Source: DASXKD01 sp963734725
GTDB taxonomy: Bacteria > Actinomycetota > Actinomycetes > Streptosporangiales > Streptosporangiaceae
DNA length: 64,000 nucleotides
NCBI GenBank assembly: GCA_963734725.1
Contig: CAVTIX010000010.1
Span: 1-64,000, forward strand
Direction: 5' to 3'
Shown: in pieces, positions 1-8,867 of the stretch
Position numbering within the stretch: position 1 is the stretch's first letter
Layout of the letters: every line of letters begins with the position of its first letter
The notes under the pieces: generated by a model
Databases searched by the model: none
Seen by the model: the letters and a program-made list of their open reading frames with translations, nothing else
Told to the model about the DNA's origin: nothing
Position numbers and translations under genes: made by a program

Positions 1-1
1 A

Positions 2-40
2 CCACGCGATCAGCTGCAGGCCCCCGCCGCAGCCCGCTGA
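2..40 (+). CDS. possible 3' end of an upstream gene (partial)
   Basis: The second frame is open from the window edge to a TGA at 38-40 and encodes a short Ala/Pro-rich tail (RDQLQAPAAAR). Twelve codons are too few to identify a family. The next gene begins at 76, which fits a real gene end here, but this could be chance. Confidence 0.25.
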   Translation, partial: PRDQLQAPAAAR

Positions 41-75
41 GCCGTACCGGAGCACCGCACGGAAGGGTGATCGCC

Positions 76-573
76 ATGAGGCGATTGGCAGTAATCGTGA
101 CACTCGGCGCGCTGCTGAGCATGATCGGAGCCGCGGCGACGGCCGCCCCGGCCCTCGCCGATACCGGTGCAAGACCACTTCATCTTGCGGTCTTGAAGCT
201 GCAGTTCACATCCTTTACCTGCCTGATTGGGACGGATGACTCGTGCTCACTAGGGCAGTTGACCGTCGTCGGGGATGCCACCAGCAACCTGTCCACGGGC
301 CCGGGCTCCTTCCAGGCGACCATTACTGTTGACTTCTCCCCTGGTGGGACCTGCAACATCGTCGACGAGCCCGGCGTGTTCACCTTTGACAACGGGACGA
401 TCTTCACCCATTCGCGCCACGAGGACTGCGCCATACACGGCCTGCGCATCGATACGACCTTCCAGGTCACCGGAGGGACCGGGGCCTTCACCGGCGCCAC
501 CGGCAGCGGCCACGAATTCTCAGCAGCTGCTAACCCAACCCCGGTCATCTTCAACGGGACGATCTCCTTCTAA
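76..573 (+). CDS. secreted protein of unknown function
   Basis: Encodes about 165 aa with a clear Sec signal peptide: MRR, a hydrophobic stretch (VIVTLGALLSMIGAAATAA) and an AxA-type cleavage region near residue 30. The mature part is rich in Thr, Gly and Phe and ends in a beta-type pattern (TGGTGAFTGATGSG), reminiscent of small beta-barrel or dirigent-like secreted proteins, but I cannot name a family. Four cysteines (TCLI, DSCS, GTCN, EDCA) could form disulfides outside the cell. ATG at 76 is preferred over GTG at 67 because GGAAGGG at 61-67 is then 8 nt upstream, a normal spacing. The gene stands alone. Confidence 0.7.
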   Translation: MRRLAVIVTLGALLSMIGAAATAAPALADTGARPLHLAVLKLQFTSFTCLIGTDDSCSLGQLTVVGDATSNLSTGPGSFQATITVDFSPGGTCNIVDEPGVFTFDNGTIFTHSRHEDCAIHGLRIDTTFQVTGGTGAFTGATGSGHEFSAAANPTPVIFNGTISF

Positions 574-724
574 AGATCGCTAATAGTGGGCGTTACAGAC
601 CCATCGATATCCCGCCCAGGTAGCAACTGAGCGTCACTCACGTAACCTCCCACCAGCGTTGACCCTGTGCAACACGCTGCCGCGCTACGCTTTTAGCGTT
701 CTGCAGGTGGGGGTGGTACCGGTG

Positions 725-1360
725 ATGGCAGGGCCTGGCGACCAGGGTGCAGCAGACGCGGCGGCCCGCGGCTATCTGCGGGCGTCGCATGCCGATCGCG
801 AGCATGTGATCCACATGCTTAAGGCCGCGTTCGTGCGGGGCATGCTGACCAAAGCCGAGCTGGATGCCCGGCTGGGCCAGGCATTCGCCGCGCGGACCCA
901 TGGGGGGCTGGCCGCGCTTACCGCCGACCTTCCTGCCGGGCTGACCTATGCCGTGCCGCCTCGGCGTCCTGCCCGGACGCGGGCCCGCTCGCAGATGAGC
1001 CATGCGGCCAAGGCGGGCATATGTGTGGCCATTGCGATAGCCCTGCCGGTGGTCCTGTCGTTCGCCACCGGCACGCCTATCCCATTTTTCATTTTCCTGC
1101 CCTTCTATCTCATGGTCGCCGTAGTCGAGATGCTCGCCTCGCGGCATGAGAAGCGCTCCCGTCGCGGGCAACTGCCGCCGCGGCCAGGGCAGGGCGGCCC
1201 GGCAGTGGAGGGCGAGCCGGACGGCCAGCCTGGCGATGATCGGATCCTCTGCCAAGCGCACCGGGATGCCCGTGCCCGTTGCCTGCCTGGGCATGGCGTC
1301 ACCCAGCGCATCTGGCGGTCAGTGCCGGCTCGCCAGGCCAGCGCCGGCCTGTGCACCTAA
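725..1360 (+). CDS. DUF1707-domain membrane protein
   Basis: The N-terminal 60 residues match the DUF1707 (SHOCT-like) pattern common in actinobacteria: LRASHADREHVIHMLKAAF, then a Gly-Met-Leu-x-x-Ala-Glu-Leu-Asp-x-Arg stretch and TRTHGGL-like residues leading to a Leu-rich helix. DUF1707 proteins are regulatory or scaffolding proteins of unknown biochemical role. After a basic linker there is one strong hydrophobic region (about residues 95-130: AGICVAIAIALPVVLSF and FFIFLPFYLMVAVVEML), which is one or two membrane segments, followed by a basic tail (HEKRSRRGQ). The last 60 residues are low-complexity and may be read-through past the true end through a small indel. ATG 725 is chosen because the DUF1707 block starts soon after it. 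Confidence 0.7.
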   Translation: MAGPGDQGAADAAARGYLRASHADREHVIHMLKAAFVRGMLTKAELDARLGQAFAARTHGGLAALTADLPAGLTYAVPPRRPARTRARSQMSHAAKAGICVAIAIALPVVLSFATGTPIPFFIFLPFYLMVAVVEMLASRHEKRSRRGQLPPRPGQGGPAVEGEPDGQPGDDRILCQAHRDARARCLPGHGVTQRIWRSVPARQASAGLCT

Positions 1361-1936
1361 CGGTCGCCGAATTACGGCGACGTCACGGCCTGTAACCTCA
1401 GTCATTGAAGATATCTAGCCGTCACCCGCTGCGCTCTTAGCTCCACCGTGACCCGGAAGGACCTGGACGGCGCCAGCCGCGCAGAATATCTGTTCAGCGC
1501 CGCGCCGACGACGACTCGGCAGACCACAGATTGCGCGCCGAACGGCGGGACTGTGCGCGTCGGTGAGAGGAAAGCCGATTACGTAGTGTCGTCGAAGCGC
1601 CGTGAGTCTGCCCCGGTCCCGGGGCCGAGGCCGCCGGTGGAGCGTGGGACGTGCCGCTCATTGTGGCGCGGGCGCACCGCCTGTGTATCGGGCGCGAGAC
1701 CTATGATCCTCACGCTCTGGCAACCCCGATACTGCGTAGGGCCTGGCGTGTCAGTCGTCGAGGGCCTGGACGATCATCCGGGACCTGGCGGGAGCGATGT
1801 TCTGGTAGTCGGGCAGCTGTCCGTTGCCCTCGGTCGAGCCGCACGCGGCGTCAAGAGCCTGCTGGCCGCCGAGCATGCAGCTGAGCGATGCGAGACTGTG
1901 CACGCTGACGGGCAATCCGCGGGCGAGGAGGAACCG
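1361..1936. other. intergenic stretch with a repeat copy and a possible gene remnant
   Basis: No intact gene. It holds the first copy of an imperfect 50-bp direct repeat (1535-1583). On the minus strand, 1915 to 1751 reads as a plausible C-terminal tail (GLPVSVHSLASLSCMLGG, ending SRMIVQALDD and a stop), which may be the truncated 3' end of a lost gene. I do not recognise it. Confidence 0.35.
1535..1583 (+). repeat. imperfect direct repeat, copy 1
   Basis: Shares the 19-nt block GCGCCGAACGGCGGGACTG and, 20 nt further on, GCCGATTACG with copy 2 at 2406-2455. The core contains the palindrome CGCCGAACGGCG. The two copies flank the VOC gene in the same orientation. Confidence 0.6.
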
Positions 1937-2305
1937 GTGCCACGATTGGAAGCCATTGTCATCAACTGCCGGGAACCCGCGGCTCTCGCGAGTTTCTACG
2001 CCGAGCTTCTCGGCCTTGCGGTCAGCCCGGAGGACGCCGCCGCCCTTACGGCCGGAACGCTGGGCGAGGACGAATCGGTCCTGCTGGGGAGCCGAGACAG
2101 CCTGCATGTGTGGCTGACGCCGGTCGGTGACCTGCCGCCGGTGTCCGGCCGTGTCCACCTCGACGTGCGCCTGGACTCGGGCGAGGATCTCGGCCAGCTG
2201 ACTGCCCTCGGCGCAACCTGGCAGTGGGACGATCCGCGCGGACGCTGGACGGTATTCGCCGACCCGGAGGGCAACCTCTTCTGCGCCGTCCCCCCGGCAG
2301 TGTGA
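1937..2305 (+). CDS. VOC-family (glyoxalase-like) protein
   Basis: Encodes 122 aa of a single vicinal-oxygen-chelate domain: an opening beta-alpha unit (LEAIVINCREPAALASFYAE), a middle strand (SLHVWLTPV) and a second beta-alpha-beta unit ending FADPEGNLFCAV, typical of the actinobacterial Glyoxalase_6-like group. The GTG at 1937 is chosen because GAGGAGG at 1925-1931 is ideally placed, and the frame upstream has no family similarity. Such proteins bind small ligands or metals and act as isomerases, dioxygenases or resistance proteins, so the substrate cannot be told. The gene lies alone between two direct repeats, suggesting it may be a mobile or recently inserted cargo gene. Confidence 0.8.
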   Translation: MPRLEAIVINCREPAALASFYAELLGLAVSPEDAAALTAGTLGEDESVLLGSRDSLHVWLTPVGDLPPVSGRVHLDVRLDSGEDLGQLTALGATWQWDDPRGRWTVFADPEGNLFCAVPPAV

Positions 2306-2667
2306 ACGCCGCGCCCAGATGAGTCTGGGGGCTGGCAGCTTCCCGGCCGCTCAAGACGCCCAAATATGGACGGCCCGCGGCCTGCCTGAACCTGATCTCA
2401 CATCCGCGCCGAACGGCGGGACTGCGCGCCACGCCCGAGTCCAGGGCCGATTACGCGCCGTGGGTTGGAACAGCCGGACAATGCCACGCCGCCGACTACG
2501 ATTGGCTTCACCTTCATCTCGCTTGTGGTTGTTTCGCGAGCGGGACGTTCCATTCCGCGTGCCGGAAGCGGCGCCGGCGAACCCCGTGACCTGATGGTCA
2601 GCATGATGTGGGGGAACCTCGGCGCGGTTGCGTTCCTGGCGGCCTCTTCGAGGCTTCTGCCAGCGGG
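2306..2667. other. intergenic stretch holding repeat copy 2
   Basis: No gene supported. It contains the second copy of the direct repeat (2406-2455) and otherwise only shadow frames. Confidence 0.4.
2406..2455 (+). repeat. imperfect direct repeat, copy 2
   Basis: Partner of 1535-1583: identical 19-nt block at 2406-2424 and GCCGATTACG at 2446-2455, with the spacing between the two blocks differing by only one base. Confidence 0.6.
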
Positions 2668-4080
2668 TCATTCCTCGGGTCCCAGGTAGCTCCAGGCGGC
2701 CGGGAATTGCCCGATGCCGATGGCGCGGCAGGCCTTCTGGGCGGCCATGCTGACGGCCTCGGTGAAGGTGGGGAAGGCGAATTGCATCTCGGCGAGTTGT
2801 TCCACGCTCATGCCCGCGGCCATGGCGGTGGCCACGACCTGGACGGTTTCGGCGGAGTATTCGCCGAGTACGTGGGCGCCGAGGATGGCGCGGCTGTGCC
2901 GGTCGGCGATCAGCTTGCAAAAGCCGGCCGGGTGGCCGTCTGCCACCGGCCGGACAAGGTCCTCATACCAGGCGATCCCCGCGACGCTGTCGTGATCGCG
3001 GGCGGCCTGGTCCTCGGTCATGCCGACCGAGCCGTACTCGGGATCGGTGAAGCTCCCGCTGGGCACCGCGTCGTAGGCCATTTGACGGCTCGGGCCGCGC
3101 ACGGCGTTCCAGGCGGCAATGCGCCCTTCGAGCCGGGCGGTCTGGACGAGTTTGGAGCGGCCATTAACGTCCCCGGCGGCGAAGATGTGCCCGACGTTGG
3201 TGCGCAGGTAGTCATCGACCGGGATGGCTCGCGGGCTGCTGTCGACCCCGGCGGCGTCAAGATCGAGGTCCTGGAGGTTGGCCGGCCAGCCGACGGCGGC
3301 GAACACGGCGTCGGCCGTCGCGTATGGGACCGGGCCGCCCGGGGTGAAGCGGATGGTGACCTGGCCGCTGCCGCCGTCGAGGGCCTGGACCCTGGCGCCG
3401 GTGGTGACCTTTATGCCCTTGGCCTCGAACGCCTCGCTCAGCGCGGCTGAGATGCTGGCGTCCGCGCCGGGCACGATCCGGGGACCGGCTTCGATAAGCC
3501 GGACATCGGCCCCGAGGTCGGCGAAGATCGAGGCTATCTGGCAGCCGGTGTCGGCCCCGCCGATGACCGCGACTTCGTGCGGCAGGGCTTTGAGGGTCAA
3601 GATGTCCTGGTAGGTCAGCGCCAGCTCACCACCGGGGACCGGCAGCCGAGCCGCGCGGCAGCCGACCGCGACGACGATGCGGTCCGCGTGCCAGCTGCGC
3701 CCGTCGCCGGCCGCCACGGCGTGCGGGACGGTGAACCGGACCGGGCCGAGGTGGTCGGCCAGCTCGATCCCGTTGTGGCGCAGGTGCCCGGCGATGTCCT
3801 TCTTCTCGTGAGCGTACCGGGCGACGCGGGCGCAGTTAGCCAGGACCGCGTCCAGGTTGGGCACCGGCCGGGGCCCCTGCAGGCCGAAGCGCTCCCACGA
3901 GGACCAGTCCCGGGCCAGCCGGGCGGCCCGGGCCAGGGTGCGGACCGGCGTCGGCCCGCGGTTGAGGTTGGTTCCGCCGACCTGGTCGGCTTCCAGCAGC
4001 GTGACGTCGGCGCCCAGCTCCCGCGCCTGCAACGCGGCCGCCGCGCCCGCGGGGCCGGCCCCCACCACCAGCACCCTCAC
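2668..4080 (-). CDS. FAD/NAD(P)-dependent oxidoreductase lacking the redox disulfide
   Basis: Encodes 470 aa with the fold order of class I pyridine nucleotide-disulfide oxidoreductases: FAD-binding GAGPAGAAAA at residues 7-16, NAD(P)-binding VIGGADTGCQIASIF near 190, the second FAD motif GHIFAAGDV near 310, and a C-terminal dimerisation domain. The usual CxxxxC disulfide segment (GGTCLNxGCxPSK) reads GGTNLNRGPTPVRT, so both cysteines are gone, and the C-terminal catalytic His of the HPTxxE motif is Phe (FPTFTEA). It therefore cannot work as a dihydrolipoamide, mercuric or glutathione reductase. Family members with degenerate centres, such as mycobacterial LpdA, reduce quinones directly from FAD, and a similar diaphorase or quinone-reductase role is my inference. 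It stands alone. Confidence 0.85.
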   Translation of the reverse strand: MRVLVVGAGPAGAAAALQARELGADVTLLEADQVGGTNLNRGPTPVRTLARAARLARDWSSWERFGLQGPRPVPNLDAVLANCARVARYAHEKKDIAGHLRHNGIELADHLGPVRFTVPHAVAAGDGRSWHADRIVVAVGCRAARLPVPGGELALTYQDILTLKALPHEVAVIGGADTGCQIASIFADLGADVRLIEAGPRIVPGADASISAALSEAFEAKGIKVTTGARVQALDGGSGQVTIRFTPGGPVPYATADAVFAAVGWPANLQDLDLDAAGVDSSPRAIPVDDYLRTNVGHIFAAGDVNGRSKLVQTARLEGRIAAWNAVRGPSRQMAYDAVPSGSFTDPEYGSVGMTEDQAARDHDSVAGIAWYEDLVRPVADGHPAGFCKLIADRHSRAILGAHVLGEYSAETVQVVATAMAAGMSVEQLAEMQFAFPTFTEAVSMAAQKACRAIGIGQFPAAWSYLGPEE

Positions 4081-5666
4081 GGTGCCGCCTCAGCGGAACT
4101 GGCCTGGCTGGGGCCGATAGGCCCGAGGATGGCCCGGGCGGGTGCGCCGTCACTGCCATGAGTCATGATGACCGGATGCTAGCTTGACCGGCATCGCCTG
4201 CTTTCACCCCTGCCGGGTGATAGTGAAATGCCGCGCCGGCCGTCAAGGTGAGGGCATGCCTGCCATCACGGTCATCCCCGGGAGCAAGGCTCCGTCGCGC
4301 TCACCGACATGCCGAGCCGCCGACGCCTATGCCCGCAGGCCCGACGGCATCACGACCGCCCTGGACTTCCCGGACGCGTCACCCTAACGTTCAGTGCGGG
4401 ACCGACGCCAGGACCCCTATCTGGACCATGCCATCGAGGACCAGCTGCACGGCGATCGCGGCGACATCGGGCCGATAGTCGGTAGATCCGTTTTTCGACG
4501 GGCAGGAACGCGCTGTGGCATCGGTGGACGGTGCGCATCTAAGACGGGGTGTTCGCGCTGGTCAGGGTCCAGCGGAGGGTGAGCTGGCAGATCCGCAGCG
4601 GCGGGTCAACCGGGAGCTGGGCGAAGATGTCGCGCTGGAGTCTTGGTGATCTCGGTGCGCTGGCGGAAGGTCCCGCCTGGGCCGGTAAAGGCGCCGACGT
4701 GGATGCGGTCGAACTCACGGCGGAGCTGGGGCCAGGTGGCATGGCAGGCGCTTTCAGCGATGTGGGCCAGCAACAGGGCCAGCGGCCCATCCGCCGCGCG
4801 CGAGCCCGGCATGCAACGCGACATCGGCCGTCATATCCGTCGGCCATTGTGCGTACCGGTCGGCGAACGCCTCGTCCCAGCTCACCGGCCCCATACCCCC
4901 AGGCCACGAGAAGCGCCGATCACGCCGCACAACGCCCGGCAGCGTCACGTGCCATCGCATCTCCAACCCAGCCCAACGACACGCAGAACGGCCCTTCGAG
5001 CGCGCAATCTACGGTCGATCGTGCTGGCAGCCCCGCCGCGCATAGCGGCGGCTAGGCGCGCGGCCGTGAAGTCCTAGGCAAATCACGCTGCGTGAGACCG
5101 GTGCACCCGCGGAGCGTGACTTCGGCACCGCCGGCCTCGACGACGGCGCGCTCGCGGTCCTCGGTGAGAGCGGCGTAGGCGTAGGCCCGTTGCTCTGTGA
5201 TCTGATAGCCGCTCGACCACTCGCGGGTGATCAGTGGCCTGCCGCGGCCGGGCGGCCCGAGTCGATGACCTCAAGCATTGGCTCGGCGAAGCCCTCGCTG
5301 GCGGCCTGCTCCATCGGCGCTGATCGGTCGGGTAGACCGCCTTCGGCAGTGACGGTCGGACCTTGACGTAATGCCGGGCCGAACAGGTGTTGCACGGTGC
5401 AGTCGGCCGGATGCGTGCGGAGCCGTTGCTTGTCAGCAACTGATCGGAGCTCCGTCGGGCCGATCTGGATATGATTGCTCAGTGGAGGGATCGCGGGGAG
5501 AGGCTGGCGGCTCGCTTCGGCTGGCAGCGGCGCTGACACCCGCGTCGCTCGACGCGCTGGTCTGCGGGCAGTTCGACGTTGCCTGCGGATGCGCGGGCTC
5601 ACGCGTGATGGCGGGCCGGTTCGCAGGCTATTCCGGTGACGCTCGGCCGCTGGCCGTATTTGTCTG
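4081..5666. other. 1.6 kb without an intact gene
   Basis: No intact gene is supported. It holds a broken minus-strand reading frame (4539-4894, listed separately). A second minus-strand stretch, 5268 to 5052, is open and protein-like (RPLITREWSSGYQITEQRAY then a Glu/Ala-rich helix and a stop) but has no start codon. It looks like a decayed region. Confidence 0.4.
4539..4894 (-). pseudogene. broken gene; N-terminus resembles a class I methyltransferase
   Basis: Three frames carry consecutive protein-like segments. The first (from ATG at 4894) reads VSWDEAFADRYAQWPTDMTA followed by DVALHAGLA, the usual opening of a group of actinobacterial class I SAM methyltransferases. The second reads LLLAHIAESACHATWPQLRR and TFRQRTEITKTPARH. 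The third reads DIFAQLPVDPPLRICQLTLR and then stops. No SAM-binding GxGxG motif is seen, so at least one deletion as well as two frameshifts is needed. The methyltransferase link rests only on the first 30 residues. Confidence 0.35.
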
Positions 5667-6593
5667 ATGTGCCGCGTCCTTGCTTACCTCGGTCCACCGC
5701 TGAACGTCGAGCATGTCCTGTTCACCACGGACAGCTCACTGGTGCGCCAGGCGTACAGCCCGCGCATGATGGCTTCATTTCTGAACCTCGCCGGCTTTGG
5801 GATGGTGGCGTGGGACCCGAATTCCCGGATGCCCGAGGCGCCGTTCGTCTATCGGGTCACGACGCTCCCGGTTTTCGATCGGAATCTGGAGAATCTGGCG
5901 CGGAAGATCGCCCCGCGCTGCTTGCTGGCCCACGTTAGGGGCGCGTTGGGCGGCCCCGAAGACGTCGTCTCGCAGCAGAACGTGCACCCGTTTCTCTACA
6001 GCGGGGCCCATGTCGCGCTCGCCCACAACGGGTACCTGCGCGACTTCGGCAGGATGCGCCACGGATTGCTGGAGTTCATCAGGCCCGAGCTGGCGCAGCG
6101 AATCGAGGGAACGACCGACTCGGAGTGGCTTTACGTGCTGCTGCTTTCTCAGCTCGACGACCCGTGCGGTGTCCCCGGCCCGGACGAGCTCGTCGCCGCG
6201 GTCGCGCAGACGCTGTCGATCGTGCGACGCGTGCGGGAGCGCCACGACATTCGCGTCTCATCCCCGGTCAATCTGTTCGTCAGTACGGGCCAGTGCGTGA
6301 TCGTGACACGGTTCTCGTTCGATTACGGCTGGTACCCGCCCAAGGAGCGGGCGCTTCTAGAATTGGATTTGGCCTACATGAGTCTCTGGTACACGCTCGG
6401 AGACGAGTATCTGGAGCGCGGTGGGGAGTGGATGATGACGCCGGCGGGTGACAGCCCGCGGTCGCTGATCTTGGCCTCAGAGCCCCTGACCCGGGACGTT
6501 TCGACGTGGCTGGAGGTGCCGGAGTATTCGATGCTGACGGCGTGGATCAACGACGATGGCCTGAGGTTTCAGGCGCTTGATCTCGATGTCTAA
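5667..6593 (+). CDS. class II glutamine amidotransferase-like protein
   Basis: Encodes 308 aa. The N-terminal nucleophile Cys2 is present (MCRVLAYLG), as in YafJ/EgtC-type class II glutamine amidotransferases, which release ammonia from glutamine or act as related Ntn-hydrolases. Supporting motifs are LLAHVRGA, the QQNVHPFLY segment and LAHNGYLRDF (oxyanion Asn-Gly), with a later GTTDSEWLY that matches the family's TDSE motif. The start is fixed because Cys must follow Met directly. The last 8 bases overlap the start of the two-CNB-domain gene, so the pair is almost certainly co-transcribed and translationally coupled. EgtC relatives sit in ergothioneine clusters, but no egtB/D is here, so the substrate is open. 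Confidence 0.85.
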   Translation: MCRVLAYLGPPLNVEHVLFTTDSSLVRQAYSPRMMASFLNLAGFGMVAWDPNSRMPEAPFVYRVTTLPVFDRNLENLARKIAPRCLLAHVRGALGGPEDVVSQQNVHPFLYSGAHVALAHNGYLRDFGRMRHGLLEFIRPELAQRIEGTTDSEWLYVLLLSQLDDPCGVPGPDELVAAVAQTLSIVRRVRERHDIRVSSPVNLFVSTGQCVIVTRFSFDYGWYPPKERALLELDLAYMSLWYTLGDEYLERGGEWMMTPAGDSPRSLILASEPLTRDVSTWLEVPEYSMLTAWINDDGLRFQALDLDV

Positions 6594-7629
6594 GCAGGCC
6601 GATGTCGGCGGCGGTGGGCGGGAAGGCTCCGCAATCACCGCCGCCTTCCTGCAGCAGGTGCCGCTGTTTGCCGGCCTGACGGCGAATGAATTGCACGACC
6701 TGGTGGCAGTCATGCAGCCGATCGAACTCGCGCCCGGCCAACTGCTCTGGCGTCAAGGCCAGGCGGCAGACGCGCTTCACCTGATAAGCGGGGGCAGGAT
6801 CGGCATCTACCTGCGGCAGCCTGGCGGAACCGAGGTCCACCTGACCACGCTCGGCCCGGGGGAAGTGCTCGGGGAGCTGCCGCTGATCGACGGCGGGACG
6901 CGCAGCGCAACCGCTCGCGCCCTCGACCGAGCACGGCTGTGGTCGCTCAGCCGGGCCGACTTCGCCGCGCTGACGCTGCGGCGAAGCCCGACCGCGCTGG
7001 CGCTTAGGCGCAGGATCTGCGCCGTCGCGTGCACCCGGTTGCGCGACCGCTACCAGCAGCTCGCTAACTCGCTCGCTCCCGGCTCGCCGTCTGGCGCGGC
7101 AGAGCCACCGACGGCCGCCCAGCTGACCGAGTCGGTGCCACCGGACGAATACCTGAGCAACCTGGCGTTCTTTCGCGACTTCGCCGCTGATCACCTGAGG
7201 TCGCTGGTCGAACGCTCGCAGCTGTTCATGATTTCACGCAGGCGCGTCCTCGAGCACGAAGGGGATGTGCCTCGGGGTTGCTACGTGACGCTGAACGGCG
7301 CAGTCGAGATGACGATCGAGCGCGGCCAACAGCGCATCCCGATCGGTCTCGCCGGTCCCGGGCGAGCGTTCTCGTACGTCGGTCTAATCGACGGCAAGAC
7401 CGCGCCGGTGACGGTGAGAACCCGCGAGCTCTCGCTCCTGCTGCGGATCGCACCCGAACCCTTTGCCGACTATTTCCACGGTGCCACGGCCGTGTCACAC
7501 GCGCTGTTCAATGCCATCGAGCGCGACCTAATGGGTGCGCTTCGCAGAAATGACCTTGGCTTCGTCAGGGCCGTTGGCACGGCCGCGATTCGCACGTCGG
7601 CAATGACGCATCAGCCGCGCACACCGTAG
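6586..7629 (+). CDS. protein with two cyclic-nucleotide-binding-like domains, no HTH
   Basis: Encodes 347 aa. Residues about 20-140 form a Crp-like CNB fold (FLQQVPLFAGLTANELHDLV, a Gly-rich turn, then PGEVLGELPLIDGGTRSATA, the phosphate-binding-cassette region GELxLxxxxxRSAT). After a linker (about 140-190) a second CNB-like domain follows (LAFFRDFAADHLRSLVERSQ, then GRAFSYVGLIDGKTAPVTVR), whose cassette lacks the Arg-Ser-Ala pattern and may not bind nucleotide. No C-terminal helix-turn-helix is seen, so it is not an ordinary Crp regulator. ATG 6586 overlaps the amidotransferase stop; a TTG at 6577 is also possible. It probably serves as a sensor or regulatory partner of that enzyme. Confidence 0.75.
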   Translation: MSKQADVGGGGREGSAITAAFLQQVPLFAGLTANELHDLVAVMQPIELAPGQLLWRQGQAADALHLISGGRIGIYLRQPGGTEVHLTTLGPGEVLGELPLIDGGTRSATARALDRARLWSLSRADFAALTLRRSPTALALRRRICAVACTRLRDRYQQLANSLAPGSPSGAAEPPTAAQLTESVPPDEYLSNLAFFRDFAADHLRSLVERSQLFMISRRRVLEHEGDVPRGCYVTLNGAVEMTIERGQQRIPIGLAGPGRAFSYVGLIDGKTAPVTVRTRELSLLLRIAPEPFADYFHGATAVSHALFNAIERDLMGALRRNDLGFVRAVGTAAIRTSAMTHQPRTP

Positions 7630-7640
7630 AAGCGTGCGAC

Positions 7641-8761
7641 GGCCACATCGGCCTGCCCGGCGGCAGCAAAGTCTCCCTGAACGGGAACACCTACCTGACC
7701 CAAGACGCCACCGGGGACTCCGTCACCGCAGCGGTCAACACCGGCACCCCCGCCGATCCTCACCCGAACCTACGGATATCCCGTCATGCACGCACTCGCG
7801 GCGATACTGGTGGCCATGGTCACGTTGCGGCTACGGCGAAACGGCTGGCTCTCACCCAGACTCGCCTCGGTCCACTCCAGGCTGGCCCCAGCGCTCCGTA
7901 CTTTGGTTCAGCGGACGAAATCGAGGGATTAAGTACGCGCGGAACATTCCGTTCGGGCACGGCCTGGACGCCCGCTCAGGCCGGCGACTGGGTCCTGGGG
8001 GCTTACCAACAGGGTGGGCGGTCCCGGTTGTTGCTGCGCTGGAACGGTGTGGGGCAGCTTCGGGCTCCGCCACCAACATCTGGGCGGTGGGCTATACCTT
8101 CACCACCGGCAGCAGCGCGGAACACACCCTCATCTTGCACTGGAACGGCGCGGTGTGGACGCAGGTGCCGAGCCCGAACCCCTCTTCCCTCGGGAACGAG
8201 CTCACCGGCGTGGCCGCCGCCTCCGCCACCAACGCCTGGGCGGCGGGCGGCGTCCAATCCGGCGGGCCGCCCGTCATGTTGCACTGGAACGGCACGGCGT
8301 GGCGGAGCGTGGCGATCCCGGGCCCGGGCCCCAATGACCTCACGAGAATCCTCACCGGCGTGGCGGCCACCTCCGCCCGCAATGCCTGGGCGGTGGGCTT
8401 TTCCTCCGACACCGACAACGGGCCGGATCACACCCTCACCTTCCACTGGAACGGCACAGCGTGGCAGCGCGTGAAGAGCCCGGACCCCTTCGGCTGGAGC
8501 GTCCTCAACGGCGTGGCCGCCACCTCCACCAGCAACGCCTGGGCGGTGGGCTTTTCCTTCCCCGCCGGCCCCACCTCGGTGCCTCTGACCCTCATCGAGC
8601 ACTGGAACGGCACCGCATGGAGCCTGGTGGCGAGCCCGAACCCCTCCTCCACCAGGAACGTCCTCAACGGCGTGGCCGCCACCTCCGCCACCAACGCCTG
8701 GGCGGTGGGCAGCTACGACAGCGGCACCGTACGGCAGACCCTCGCGCTGCACTGCTGCTGA
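7641..8761 (+). pseudogene. remnant of a secreted W-N-G repeat (propeller-like) protein
   Basis: From about 8070 to the stop, the frame encodes four to five copies of a roughly 45-residue repeat with consensus LHWNGTAW...SPNPS...LxGVAATSxxNAWAVG, a beta-propeller-like repeat of actinobacterial secreted proteins. A further repeat (DWVLGAYQQGGRSRLLLRWN, about 7990-8045) lies upstream in a different frame, which is open from about 7632 without a good start. A deletion plus frameshift therefore joins the two parts near 8055. The last repeat is cut short (LALHCC and stop instead of LHWNG), 100 bases before an IS element. No signal peptide remains. I read it as a gene fragment truncated at both ends by IS activity. 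Confidence 0.6.
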
Positions 8762-8867
8762 CCGGAAACACCCACGGTCAGGTGCCTAGCCCGAAGTTAG
8801 GGCCAGTTGGGTGGGTGATTCCCTATTTGACCTGGTGTTTTGCCGGTGTGGCCGGGTTGTGTTCTGG

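Noticed and set aside
8090..8750. CRISPR-like regular repeats
   Set aside because: The repeats are in-frame protein repeats of about 45 codons with no unique spacers and no cas genes.
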